DNA of 64,000 bases. It comes from Pogostemon cablin (Eukaryota; Streptophyta; Magnoliopsida; Lamiales; Lamiaceae). The notes under the pieces were generated by a model. The model made no database searches, was not told the DNA's origin, and was given only the letters and a program-made list of their open reading frames with translations. Both the position numbers and the translations under genes were made by a program. This document shows positions 22,261 to 33,759 of the stretch, piece by piece (the stretch's first letter is position 1; the number at the start of each line of letters is the position of its first letter). The DNA is taken from positions 20,382,729 through 20,446,728 of the forward strand of contig CM043000.1 of assembly GCA_023678885.1 (NCBI GenBank), written 5' to 3'.

Positions 22261-23636
22261 TAGATATACGAAAAAATTTTAATTTTAGTCCCGTAAGAAT
22301 TGTTGATAAACAAAATAAGTCTCATACATATGGACTAGTCCCAAAAGTTTCAGTTATGGTCCCGTCTGTTAAATTTGGACGGAAATCGTTAAATTGGAAA
22401 AGAAAAGAAAAATAAAGTAAGGAAATATCCTCCTAACTTTAAGAACAGCAGTAACCTCAATCATTTTCCCTAAATCAATTCTAAAAGAAAAAAAAAACTC
22501 ATTTAATTTACATAAGCGTCTGGTATGATGTGGAGAATAATAAGAGCTTATTCACCAAAATTCCTTCCAGCATCACCTACAACAAACTCACAGGAGATGC
22601 TCTCGTCTCCCCCGCCGGCCTCTTCGCCGAAGCCATCGTCCATGGCTTCGCCCTTTTCGCCATCGCCATAGCCGCCAACATCTCCAGTGTTCACGTAAAC
22701 CCCGCCGTCAGTTCTTCTGACGAATTATTTTTAGAAAATGTCTTGAATCATTATGTTTTGCAAATGCTACAAATCTTGATTTTCTGATTCGAGCTTTTGT
22801 GAACTGTAATTTACGTGCTACAAATCTTGATTTACAGATCCGAGCTTTTAAAAGCTTCTAGAAGCTGCTTAACTGGATAACTGTGGTAGGCAGCTCCAAC
22901 ATTCGGGCTTTCCGGCGTATCAGCGTGGAACGCTTTTGTGTTCGAGAGAGTTCTAACATTTGGGCTGGTGTACACGGCGTATGCCTCCGCCGTTGAGCTG
23001 AAGAAGGGTGAAATCGGCATCATTGCAATTGGTCTGGTGGTCGAGAGCAAACATACTGGCCGTTAGCGCGTTCACCGGAGACACCATGAACTCCGCAGTG
23101 GCGTTCGGGCCGGCTCTAATGAGCTTCAACTTCACCCACTGCTGGATCTACTGGGCTGGGCCCCTGATCGGAGAGGGGTTCGCCGGTGTGTTCTATGAGG
23201 TGTTCATCTAGGAGGAGCACCTGAAAAGAAACAACGAGCAGTGGAAACGGCATAGCAAAGGCATATTCGGGTATAACGTGAAGAAGAAGATCTGGAAGAC
23301 GAACACAAATTGAAGAAGGGACGCTTAGGGGCATCTCTCAAATTCTGAACTGCATTCCAGAGGTTGGAGGAGGGAGAAGAAGATGAAAATAGTGAAGAAT
23401 AGAATAATATTAGCTCTATAATTAATTTGGAGAGAAATAAATTTTTGGATCCAATCAGTGATTTTCAAAATAATATACTCATTAACGGTCATTTGAATAT
23501 CATGCGTTGTATTCTCGTTAACTTTTGACGAAAAATAACTAAAAATTCGTATGGGACTTTAAGTGATCTAAAAAGGACCATTTTGACAGTGTTTGATTCT
23601 CATGAGATTAAAACTGAAATTTTCCCATAGATATAC
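22261..23636. mobile_element. Second Mutator-like element (Pack-MULE type) with 9-bp target duplication
   Basis: The element spans 22,270-23,627 (1,358 bp) and is flanked by a perfect 9-bp duplication TAGATATAC (22,261-22,269 and 23,628-23,636). The left end reads GAAAAAATTTTAATTTTAGTC and the complement of the right end TGGGAAAATTTCAGTTTTAAT; the similarity continues patchily inward. It starts 27 bp after the end of the preceding Mutator-like element and has a different inverted repeat, so it belongs to a different family. The cargo is a broken aquaporin gene. Confidence 0.88.
22530..23313 (+). pseudogene. Broken tonoplast intrinsic protein (TIP aquaporin) gene carried by the element
   Basis: Two separated blocks resemble TIP aquaporins, the vacuolar-membrane water channels. 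Block one (about 22,545-22,715) contains YNKLTGDALVSPAGLFAEAI and VHGFALFAIAIAANISSVHV followed by NPAV, the first NPA box. Block two (about 22,900-23,210) contains AFVFERVLTFGLVYTAYASA, then in a shifted frame ANILAVSAFTGDTMNSAVAF and WIYWAGPLIGEGFAGVFYEV. The second NPA box has become NSA. Between the blocks much of helix 3 and loop C is lost, and in-frame stops occur near 22,870-22,890. A frame change near 23,040 and the loss of the second NPA rule out a working channel. Its position inside a Mutator-like element with a clean duplication points to gene capture followed by decay. Confidence 0.85.
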
Positions 23637-23670
23637 AATGCTACATGTATACCATATGGGATCTAGCTAG

Positions 23671-25493
23671 CTAGCAATGGGATCCCTTCTTGCAATTAAG
23701 TGCACCTGCAGCCATGGTGATTGATCCCACTAGAGAAGATGGCCTTGCACTTAGGCTAGATGCCCTTGCGTACGTCGACCGACTCCCCGCCCCCGACTGC
23801 CGGAAATACGCTCCGTTGAGCATCAAGTCGCCTTCCGTCTGCCAATTCCACTGTCTCCACTCACTCTCCGGTGCATCCTCGTGCTTCGTCACCTGTAATA
23901 TTAATTAGTATCACTTCATGTCATGTGTTGACAGACTGATACCACATGCAAATATTTACTGTATGGAATTATATTTCATCCAAGAAAGTCTTCTTTTTCG
24001 GTTCTAAAATATATATATGTAACAAAGAAATTGAATATATCTAACATAAATTAATAGATTTAAAATATTAAATTAAAAGTTAATTAAATTCATACCTCTT
24101 TCTTGACTTGGTTATTAGGTGCAAGAAATCTATTTCCTTGACTATAAATTGTAGGAGCAGCACTCCCTCCAATTGCATACATTTCCCAATGGGTATAATC
24201 ATTGTTCACTACATGGAAATATCCATGTCTACATCTGCATTCATCAAAATTCCCAAAAAATTTTAAAAATCACAATTAAACTTAAACAAATCAAATCCAA
24301 TATACATACACTACACACACTTATGCCGCACCGTATCTTTTGTGTTATTTTCATACATTATTTTTTCTGTCACGCGTTATACGACTAACATGTAAGAGGG
24401 AAAAAAATCCAACCATCAGCCCTTGGATTTAAACTTTTCGTTTAAAGATATAGCTTCCCTCTTACGTGTCACGGGAAATAATATACCAAAATGGTACAAA
24501 GAATCCTAACTGCACTTATATATATTAATATTACCTTGGCATCCTCTGAATCAAGCCTTCTCCAAAATGATTAAAAGCAATGGTGACCTGCATGTTCTTA
24601 TCCTGCATGAACGAATCACTATGTCCTAACAACATAACCTTGTCATGATGTGTAAAATAGTTGTTCGAAATCGTAATCGCCGTCGACCCGTGGATCGCAT
24701 CGATCAATCCATCATTGCAGTTCGACAGCGAGCAGTGATCGATCCATATATCCCTACCGCCGAAGATGGCAATGCCGTCGCCGTCCGACTGCTCCCACCA
24801 CCCCGAGTGGCCGGGCGAGTCTCGGATGTCGGCGTTGCCCGACACCTTGCAGTCGTGAATGTGGATCCCGTGAATGATAATGTTGGTGGCGTGGTGGATG
24901 GTGATGCACGGCCCGTCGGAGATGTGCACACTGGCGCCGCGGCCGTCGATCGTCTTGTGTGAGTTCATCACCAGCTCGTTCTTCAGCCGGATCACCATGT
25001 CACTCTTGAACACGATCCAGAGCGGCTCGTTCTGGATCACCGCGTGCCGGAGGGTGCCTGGCCTAGGGTTGACCGGGTCGTCATCCCCCGGGTCGGTCAC
25101 CGTGTATATCCGGCCATTTCTGCCACCGGCTGCGTTTTTACCGAAGCCGATGGCACAATCGGCCATATGCCGGCGGTTAGCTTCCCAGTTGGAGATGCAC
25201 CGCCAGCAGTCGTCGATTGGGTTCCCTGTCGAGCAAGACAGGGAGCCTAAGTTTCTCCTCGACGCATTGATTTGCCTGTTTATAAATTAACTATTCAGTC
25301 AAATCGAGTCGAGTCTAGCTATTACCTTTTAAAAAACAATCAAATTAGTTTAAAAAGGGTAATGTAGTACTTACTCATTTACATCTTGTACCACAATGTT
25401 TGGATCTTGAATGGATGATGAACCTAGGATAGGATTAGTAGCAAGAAGTAACAAGAATAGGAATACCATTAGAGATATTTTGATACCAAACAT
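23671..25493 (-). CDS. Pectate lyase (polysaccharide lyase family 1)
   Basis: Four exons on the minus strand: 25,375-25,493, 24,535-25,275, 24,096-24,234 and 23,671-23,892, all with GT-AG borders, giving 406 residues. It cleaves de-esterified homogalacturonan in the cell wall by calcium-dependent beta-elimination. Residues 1-24 or so are a signal peptide (MFGIKISLMVFLFLLLLATN). The catalytic core shows CAIGFGKNAAGGRNGRIYTV, the calcium-region aspartates in SDGDGIAIFGG, the hallmark WIDHCSLSNCNDGLID, and the RxPxxR motif (Arg284, Pro286, Arg289) split across the exon 2/3 border, which includes the catalytic arginine. Length fits the plant family. The start is set by the signal peptide. A TTTATAA stretch on the minus strand near 25,596 may be the TATA box. 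No damage is visible. Confidence 0.95.
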
Positions 25494-26416
25494 TGTAGTA
25501 GAGTAGTAAGAGTGATTCTCTCACTCTAAGACAGAGGAGAGAGAGTGGATATGGTGAGTTTTTTAAGGAAGAAAAGAGTGTAGTAAATGTGGTTATAAAG
25601 GAAACAACCCGCAATAAATGGCGTGATTTTAATGGGTGGATTAGCCCATGTGGGGTTGTTTGTGTGTTGCTTGATTTTACTTGCAAAGTGTTCACATTTA
25701 CTCCGGGTTAATTGACGTTTTCCAAACATGGCCTTATCGTTTTCCCACTAATGGTTTAATTGTTAGTTAAGTCTGTTTTCTGTGGGACGGTTTCATATCT
25801 ATAAACTGTCTTAATTTTTTTTTTTTGGATTAATACTATATTAGTAACACCATTAATGTAAGCGTGAATTGATGTTGAAATATTTCCATTTTATCTAATA
25901 TTTGTGTTTATTTCGCAACATGTCCTTCAAAAAAATCAGTTACGCCATTATTAATTTATCATTGTATTTAAGAAATAAATAAATGTAATATCTTGAAATT
26001 TGATTTCACATGAAATCTAGTTCCATACCACATTCTCTTAAAATAACTCCCCCATCCATAAGAAAGTTTTATATTATGGTTCAATGTTGTTTTTTAAAAA
26101 AAAAAAGTTTTAGTGACTCATTTTATTGATTTTATTATTTTTAGATAATAAATAAAATATAAAGTAATGTTATGTATGTTTAAAAATTAAAAATTGTTGA
26201 AATTAAAGAAATTTTTAAAGATTTAAAAGTGTGAAAGATTTAATTTAAAAAAAACCAAAAAAACATAAATAATTTTTTTTTAAAATTTTGCATGGAAATT
26301 TTTTTATAAATGAATAGCGATCAAACTTTGAGCTTTACTATGCTCTAATAGCATTTTAAATAATTACCTCTTATAAGTTTAAGGGTACAAAACATCGATT
26401 CTTAATCAAATATCGA

Positions 26417-26505
<89 letters not shown>
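26417..26505. repeat. (AT)n microsatellite
   Basis: Roughly 88 bp of alternating A and T. Confidence 0.95.
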
Positions 26506-26509
<4 letters not shown>

Positions 26510-27199
26510 ATATCGTCGTTATATTATTTAATTTGTATAGATATTTGAAATAGAGTGAAATTAGTGAAACAAATTAGTGGCATAAATTAGTGATAATGAA
26601 CACAAATTAAGTCCACTCCACCAACTGCGGAAACTGCTTTTGACTTTGAAAAAAAGGAAAAAAACTTCATAATGTCGTTATTATACGACACCTCACTCCC
26701 TAAAGAATTATAATACCAACCACCATAAATACTAAAAAAAGAAATTAGAAGGGGGAAATTCAACATTTTTACAGATTTATTTATAATCCAAAAAATCAAG
26801 TGCAGTTATTAATGTTGTTGTACATCTTCCCTCTTACAACAAACAATAATAAATGGACATGTAATTATTTTCAAAATGAAATAAATTTAGAGATCTTTTT
26901 TACTATTTCTTAGAGAATCCAACGCCAGTCATTAAAACGCCTTTTATGCCCCTGCCTTACGGTCCAAAGGAAACAATTATATTTAATATAATAAAGTTAA
27001 ATACAACTTCATATTAAATAAATATCACGTCAATTTATAACCTCAAAAGTTCATCTTAATTATAAATTTACTATTTCTATCTAATACATATAAAATAATT
27101 TATAATTTATTTATTTATTACATAAAAAATCTACATTATCTTTAAAAACTTAATAAAGTTATAAAAAAACCAACTTTTACTTTGTATCTGTAATAAAGT

Positions 27200-27213
27200 G
27201 GGGGGGGGGGGGG
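27200..27213. repeat. Run of 14 G
   Basis: An uninterrupted G tract in otherwise very AT-rich DNA. It may mark a sequencing weak point or a real hypervariable tract. Confidence 0.9.
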
Positions 27214-29078
27214 TTGTTTGGAGTATTTTATGATGGAGGATATTTAATAAATAATAGATTTATTATCTTTTTAGTAGGTCGGGTCTAATATCTAAATTTT
27301 AAATACGTACTTCGGTGGAGACTTTACCAATATTTTTATTTGAAATCCTTAAAACAAAGTCAATCTCCATGTTATCTTTAAATAAAATTATGTATCTTAA
27401 TTCTTAATCCAGATTTTCTTTATTTTATTTTAATATTTTTGTACACTAGAATATATCCAGCTGTGTTTCGTATCTGTATTTGAGCTGGCCCATTTTGAAA
27501 GACCAATTATTAATGGGTATTATATAATTGAGAGTTTCAAGACTTAAAATTGAACTGACTTAATTATACTAAACATTTTGGACCCATTGACATGTACCTG
27601 AGCTGTATATTGTAAATCAGAATTTGTGTACATTATTCATGGATTGGATATTACATTATAATCACGCATACTATAATAACCATATGTCCTAAACTATAAC
27701 GATAAAATAAACTATGAATGACGAGTGAGATGTATTATGATTTAAAATAATAAAATTACAACTATATTGGGAGTAAAAATTAACTCTAAACCTCAAAAAT
27801 AAGGATCAGTCATAAGAGTGATATATTAACCACAGTACAAAGAATACTTTGTCAATATACATATCTCATTAATTTATGAAAGATTACGTATTGTGTTGAA
27901 CGGTTTCGTTATAAAACTTCTTTATCTTGAAAATATTTATTACAACTTAAAAATTAATATTAGCCTTTTAAAATAAACCATAAGCCCAAGAAAAAAAATT
28001 AACCACAAATGTTAAATTACACTTAAATCATTAAAATTAATTCTAAAACATAAAGATTAAATCATAGGTATAAAATAGTCTGCGAACACAGAAACGATAA
28101 AATATAACATGCACCACAAACTTGAAAATACAATTATATTAATATTAAGTTCTAAAAAAATTAAACCCACAAATAGAACAATACAAAAACCAAAACGTTA
28201 CACTAAGAACCATGAAATTGAAAACGGAAATTCTTGGAGATGAATAACAAACATATGCAATGTTTGATGTGAATATAATTAAATATAAAATAGGTGCACT
28301 TTTTAGCTTTCACAAAGACATATATTTACACGTGACTTGAGTGTGACCTCTTTGTAGCATCATAAAACCATCACGTGCGTCTTGTTTTGATTCTTTTGAA
28401 CCTAACATATAGTATGAGCAAGATTCAATTTATAAAACAAAGCAACAATTTTCTTTTTTTAATAAAAGCACGTTTTAATTAATGTTCACACGTAGTAGAT
28501 TAATGTTTAAAGAATCACCACCCCTAAAAAATTATAAATTCAATAACATATACTAATATTTATTAATTCAAAAAATATTTTGTCTAAGGTGAGTGCATAT
28601 TACAAAATGCAGTCATATTGGTTGAATTTGTATTTTGCGGAATCAATGATAAGTGGAACGGAATAATTCTTGTGATATTAAATAAAAACTTTATGAGGAG
28701 ATTATTAATTAATATTTAATTAGTTCATTTTGATAAAATATTCACATGCACCCAAAGTTAATTTTACCTTAAATCTTGCATGAGTTCATATATAAAAAAA
28801 GTTTAAACTTGATAAGGAAGAGTATCATTACTTAATAAGTTTAAATTTATAATAATAAATTACTATTTATATTAATGATAAATTATATTTTTTTGCAAAC
28901 TATCTAATAAAATACTATTATTATACCAATATTTAAAAAAAACTTAAATAATTTCATTCTGTCAATTTTATTATTAAAAATTATAATTAATTGAGAACAT
29001 TTATGTTAAAATTAAATGATTGAGAGCATCCAATCTATCTTAGGAAATCTAAAAAGTAAGAGATATCTACAAGTGCAG

Positions 29079-29100
29079 CCAATGGCATGAAGACACGTGG
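29079..29100 (+). promoter_or_regulatory. CCAAT box and G-box upstream of the CCT gene
   Basis: CCAAT at about 29,079 and a G-box CACGTG at 29,094-29,099 lie about 130 bp before the first ATG of the CCT-motif gene. G-boxes bind bZIP and bHLH (including phytochrome-interacting) factors, which would fit light or circadian control. Functional use is inferred. Confidence 0.45.
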
Positions 29101-29224
29101 AGAAAGAAAGTGCTGATCATCTCCATCGTACATGACAATTGCAGTCACTGATCCCTACTCCCACCCAACCCCCCCGTTTTCCCCACAAATGCTTCACTTT
29201 TTCCACACATTTTCTTGACTCACA

Positions 29225-31732
29225 ATGTGCAGTATCAAAACGACTGTCACAATGAACAAGAAACGACGATCCACCGCTCGCAATTTCAAGCCCAAAAAGC
29301 CCAAATTCCTCAGCCTCCGCCACCAGTTTCCGCCGATTAATCAAACCACTAACGCCGCCGCAACGCCTCCGGAATCCCGCCAGCTGAACCTGTTCCCGCT
29401 TCACCCGGAAAACGACGGGGATATTCAGGATCAAGCCGATAATGTTGCCCTATTTTTCTCCGCCGCGGACGGCGGCGCTTCCACCCTCACCGGCCTCCTC
29501 GACAACTCTGGCGCCGCGGAGTCCATCTCCTCCCACGCCGACAACAACAGCTCCAGGTAATTAATTACCGAAAGCATTTAACTGACGAACATGAATTAGG
29601 TTTATAATTTGGGGCTGGATTCTTCGATTCAGGGTGGACTACCTATCGGCGTCGTCGGCGTCGCTGATGGAGGAGAGGGCGGCTCTTGTACGGAACGCGA
29701 TGCGGAGCAGAGATCGGGATTCGAGCGAGGAGAAGTGGGTGTGCTACTCGGAGGTGGTTGAGAGGAAGGTGAAGGAGGAGGAAGTGACGAGCTCCGCCGT
29801 GGATCGTCGGCCGCCGGTGCTGCGACGGGTGGCGCTGAAGCTGGATTACAAGGAGATCATGAACGCTTGGTCGAATAAAGGACCGCTTTACATCGACGCC
29901 GCCGTCGAATGCAGCTCTCAGATCGTTCCCGACATTAATCACGATTTTGTTCCTCATGAGGGATCCAACGTAAGATTACTCTACTCTAATCACGTTTAAT
30001 TACTCATCTGATTAATTAATTCATATTTAATCATCCACGTGGGTAGTTAGATTTAATTATCGAAAAAGATGGGGGATTAAATTAATAATATTTATGTTCT
30101 TTTGTTAAATTATGCAGTTCTGAATGTGGAGGGTAAATAGATAATTAATAAAAAATTATTCATGTAATATAATATTGGTTATTTAATGAGTGATCAATTA
30201 TTAATTTATTTATAATAATAAATGTCGGTTGTGACGCGAATATGATGAGTTGAATTTAGTATGGAATAATGGAAGTAGGTAGAGGAAAAAGTGAATTTCC
30301 AAGAGCTGAGGTTAAAAAAAAGTTGAATCTAGGTGAAGTTAATTTATGACGCGGCAATACAGATATAATATGAAAAGGGTAAATATAATATTGAGAAAGA
30401 TATTTTAATGAATTTTCTTTAATAAAAAATTAAATATAAAAAGTTATACTAGTTCTAAATGTAGGCGTACGCCCTCGTGAATAATACTATATCAACTCAT
30501 ATGAAAATGATGGAGTAGGATTAATAATACCGTGAAATTGAACAAATTAATATTCAATCTACTTTGTTATAAATATTTTTCCCCTTTTATTAGTGTTCAT
30601 ATCTTTTTCCCCTTTTATTAGTGTTCTTTAAAAAAGATTCAACCAATCCAACTCAAAAGATACTATATCTCTATATTTGAAGTGATAAATTTAATTTTAA
30701 ATGAAATGAGTGTAAAATTGAAAAAAAGTAAATCAATTAACTCTTAGGGTAGTTTTATCAATTGAGAAAGATTATGAATCTCGAAAAGGTAATTTAAAAT
30801 TTTTGATTTGGTGGTCCATGGGTAAGATTCTATTTTGATGTAAGATGAATTAAATTTGATGGAATCATTAAAATGTCCAAATACACACTAAAATGTAAAA
30901 GAAATGAGTGAGATCCCCCTTCGTAATTTAAACTCCTAGCAATAAATAGGTTTAAATGAAATTGGAGAGGGTGAGTTGTATTCATATGGGGACACAGAGT
31001 ATCTCTCCGTTTGAAAAAGAAATTTACCTCGAGTAACTTTTTTTTGTTATCTCGAAATATAAATAATGGTTTGCATAGTGATACTGAGGGTAGTTTGGTA
31101 AATGTGTTGAACAGGAAGCAGTGTGGGGATGCAATTTAGGGTTATGGAGAGTTCCAGAAATGGTGGGAGATGACAAAACAAGAAATGAAGAGGAGATAAA
31201 GAACAAGGGAAGTAGGGAAGCCAGTGTACTGAGGTATAAGGAGAAGAGGCAGAACCGACTCTTCTCCAAAAAAATTCGATATCAAGTTCGAAAACTTAAT
31301 GCCGAAAATCGCCCCCGTCTCAAGGTATTTTGTTATACCAGTATTACTTGGTTATATAATAAAATTACATGGGCTCTCAACAAGTTTTATCTTAAGAGTT
31401 CTAAATTAATAAAAAAATATCTTTTGAATTTCTAATTGATAGTTTACCTATTTATTGGATCAAGTATTGAAAAAACTCCAAAGTTTTATTACAACGTATT
31501 TAGAGTTCAGGTGCACCTTTAGTTGTCAAAATATTTAGTACACTTTCTTAGATTATTTTTAAAAACTTCTATTTCGAAATTTTTCTAATTACCATTATTT
31601 CATGCACTAAACCTACAAAGTTTAGGGTGCACCTAAAATTATCACGAATTATATTATGTTAAAATGAATTTAAAGGTTCTCTTTAAAAGTTTATGGTTTC
31701 TTTTGCAGGGTCGATTTGTGAAGAGGAGTTGA
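29225..31732 (+). CDS. CCT-motif family protein (CIA2/CMF-like transcription regulator)
   Basis: Four exons: 29,225-29,556, 29,633-29,969, 31,115-31,324 and 31,709-31,732, giving 300 residues. The C-terminus (about 257-300) is a complete CCT domain: REASVLRYKEKRQNRLFSKK then IRYQVRKLNAENRPRLKGRF. This domain acts in nuclear import and in contacts with NF-Y or other transcription factors. The last seven residues are encoded by a separate 24-bp exon, so the CCT domain is split by an intron. An N-terminal basic cluster (KKRRSTARNFKPKKPK) is a likely second nuclear signal. There is no B-box zinc finger or response-regulator domain, so it is neither CONSTANS-like nor a pseudo-response regulator. 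The C-terminal sequence is closest, from memory, to CHLOROPLAST IMPORT APPARATUS 2 and small CMF proteins. A second ATG at 29,252 is an alternative start. The 1.1-kb intron 2 contains nothing recognised. Confidence 0.9.
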
Positions 31733-31739
31733 AAACAAA

Positions 31740-31929
31740 CAAACATGGCAAATCAGCATTTGCTTTTCATTTTCAGTCTCACTTCCTCTGTAAATAATAA
31801 AAGGGTACTTTATGAGCTTCCTTATATGGAAGGATTAAAATAAAAATAGTTAATAGTCTTGGGAATATTAATATAAAATATTATTTCGTATTGTATTTTA
31901 TTCCATCATGTGAATTATTATATACTATG

Positions 31930-31967
<38 letters not shown>

Positions 31968-32395
31968 AATACATTAGGAATCATATTCATACCCCATCAG
32001 CATTACAATGGGTTTAATCCTAAAAATCTATCTCCAAATTATGACACTCGACAAAAATGCTGTTATTATTTGCAAGCAAAAATAAAAACATGAGAAGAAA
32101 TTTTTTCTGCCAACATTAAGCCCCCATCATTATTCTTCCAATAAGTAGACTTTCCAATGAAAGGACTACCACCCTTATTACCATTCAGTATCTTTCTAAC
32201 TTTGCCAACAAGATCTTTCAAAATTTACCCAACCCCTAGAGGCACAGGCAAATTTAGAATTGGCCATTTTGAAATATGGCCACAGTAGGAAAACATAAAC
32301 ATTCCCCCACCACGATTCTGATCTCGATGCGCCGTAAAACAATTACTGCACATCTGAGTGGCTCAGTTTCTGCATTTCAATAGCTTAAGTCCTCC
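31740..32395. other. Intergenic, convergent 3' ends
   Basis: 3' untranslated regions of the CCT gene and of the small membrane-protein gene, with a TA microsatellite at about 31,930-31,966. No gene seen. Confidence 0.45.
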
Positions 32396-32641
32396 TCATC
32401 TCCCATGTCTAGCAGTCCTCCTGACTCTCCATGCTGACAGCTGAGGCAGAACCTTATACCAGAAAAGTGTTGCCAGCAAAACTAACAAACAAGCAAGCCT
32501 GGGCGATGTGATTTCGAATCGCAATGCGGGTGGTAATAATAGCTTAGACAAAGCCCATAGCTCAATCAGTGGAATTGCTAGCCATGGCAACATGGTAGCA
32601 ATCCTTCGTAACGACTTCTGAATCACGCAAAATATACACAT
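32396..32641 (-). CDS. Small membrane protein, conserved-looking, function unknown
   Basis: A single uninterrupted frame of 81 residues. Two hydrophobic segments are visible: about 15-37 (ATMLPWLAIPLIELWALSKL) and about 47-63 (PRLACLLVLLATLFWYKVLP). The tail is basic (SAWRVRRTARHGR), suggesting a cytosolic C-terminus. GC content is clearly above that of the flanks. The sequence resembles a small uncharacterised protein that I recall from other plants, with a W-L-x-I-P-L-I and an E-I-T-S-P-R-L-A-C block, but I cannot name it. A second ATG at codon 17 is possible. The region to about 32,940 probably holds the 5' leader. No function is proposed. Confidence 0.6.
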   Translation of the reverse strand: MCIFCVIQKSLRRIATMLPWLAIPLIELWALSKLLLPPALRFEITSPRLACLLVLLATLFWYKVLPQLSAWRVRRTARHGR

Positions 32642-32644
32642 TAT

Positions 32645-33084
32645 CCTCCTTATCCCACGCCTCTCTTCCCCAATCTAGACAACGATAAAGAATGTAAACC
32701 AATCAAAACTTCCCTTGAAAATCTAACCAAATAATTCGACCACTTCCACAATCACTAATATAAAACCCTAGCCTCCAAACTTCTATGGTCCGAAAATGCA
32801 ATACTGATTATAGCAATTCGTTCAAACCCAAATCAGGTGCAGCCCGCCTAATAACAAAACAAAATAAGATTTTCCCAAGCACAAGAAATCCTCTATCAGG
32901 GTTTCAACACCGTATTCTTGAAGCTCCGAAACCTATATGACAAGAAACGAATAGATAAGCGATTACAGAAAATAAGAGTATACAATGTTATAAAGGTAAT
33001 TGAGTTATATTAATTCCCGCATTAAGGTTTAGCTTTCCATTAGGTTTATGCTTTTCATGTTGGGTTGCCCCAAGTTATGATGTA
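32645..33084. other. Leader and promoter of the small membrane-protein gene
   Basis: Upstream sequence of the minus-strand gene, less AT-rich than average up to about 32,940. Nothing else recognised. Confidence 0.4.
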
Positions 33085-33755
33085 CATTTCCCTTTCTATT
33101 TAGTTGGGCCCACACAAAACAATTAATTATTTCATGTAAGACCCACACACAACATTAATACAACTACCCACTTTTGATTAAATATTATTTTTCTCACCTC
33201 ACTATAGATATATTTAGGGATGGCAACAGGTAGGGTACCCGTTTATTTTGGGGTACACGTACCCGTATCCGATTAAAAAACCAACTACCCATATTCGTAT
33301 CCATATCCATCCCGTTTAAAAAATTTATTATGGTACCCGTACCTGTCCCATTACCGAATATCAATACCCGAGTGTACCCATACAAGTTTAATATTCATTT
33401 ATTTTATATATATTTATGTTTTTTTATTGTCTAAATAAGTATAATAATAAAAATTACATTAATATTAATTAAATATAAAATAAATAGAATATAAATTGTG
33501 TTATTCTAAATAAATATTTAATAAATATGATTAAATAAAACTTATAACTATTAATTAAACATATAAAATATCTTGTATTTGAGGCATTACCCGTAACCGT
33601 CCCAAACCCGTTTACAACTACACATACCTTATCCATTAGGGTTCGGGTAGACCGAGTACCCGGAAATACTCGTCCCATTGCCATCCCTACATATATTATA
33701 TCTCTTAATCTTCGTGCAAAAAGCAAATGTCAATGTTAAAGCGGGACGGATGAAG
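33085..33755. mobile_element. Stowaway-like MITE split by a hAT-type MITE
   Basis: The right end GCGGGACGGATGAAG followed by TA at 33,756-33,757 is a Stowaway terminus. The left end is decayed (around 33,085, after TA). Interior blocks GGGCCCACACAA and ACAACTACCCACTTT match other Stowaway copies in this window. The outer element is interrupted at 33,215-33,689. Confidence 0.5.
33215..33689. mobile_element. hAT-type MITE
   Basis: A 475-bp element with terminal inverted repeats TAGGGATGGCAA and TTGCCATCCCTA. Next to the ends are GGGTACCCG-type motifs in both orientations. It is flanked by an 8-bp near-duplicate, GATATATT on the left and CATATATT on the right, one mismatch apart. Open frames within it are low-complexity and not genes. 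Confidence 0.75.
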
Positions 33756-33759
33756 TATT

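Larger units (their letters stand above)
25620..29090. other. Gene-free intergenic region
   Basis: About 3.4 kb of AT-rich sequence between the pectate lyase promoter and the CCT gene. Near 26,048 a CTCCCCCATCCATAAGAAAG stretch resembles the left end of a Stowaway MITE, but no good right end was found. Simple repeats are listed separately. Nothing else recognised. Confidence 0.5.

Noticed and set aside
22832..23334. Minus-strand frames opposite the aquaporin
   Set aside because: Antisense to clear TIP sequence; composition follows the sense codons.
24645..25290. Plus-strand frames of 105 and 138 codons
   Set aside because: Antisense shadows of pectate lyase exon 2, which carries all the family motifs on the minus strand.
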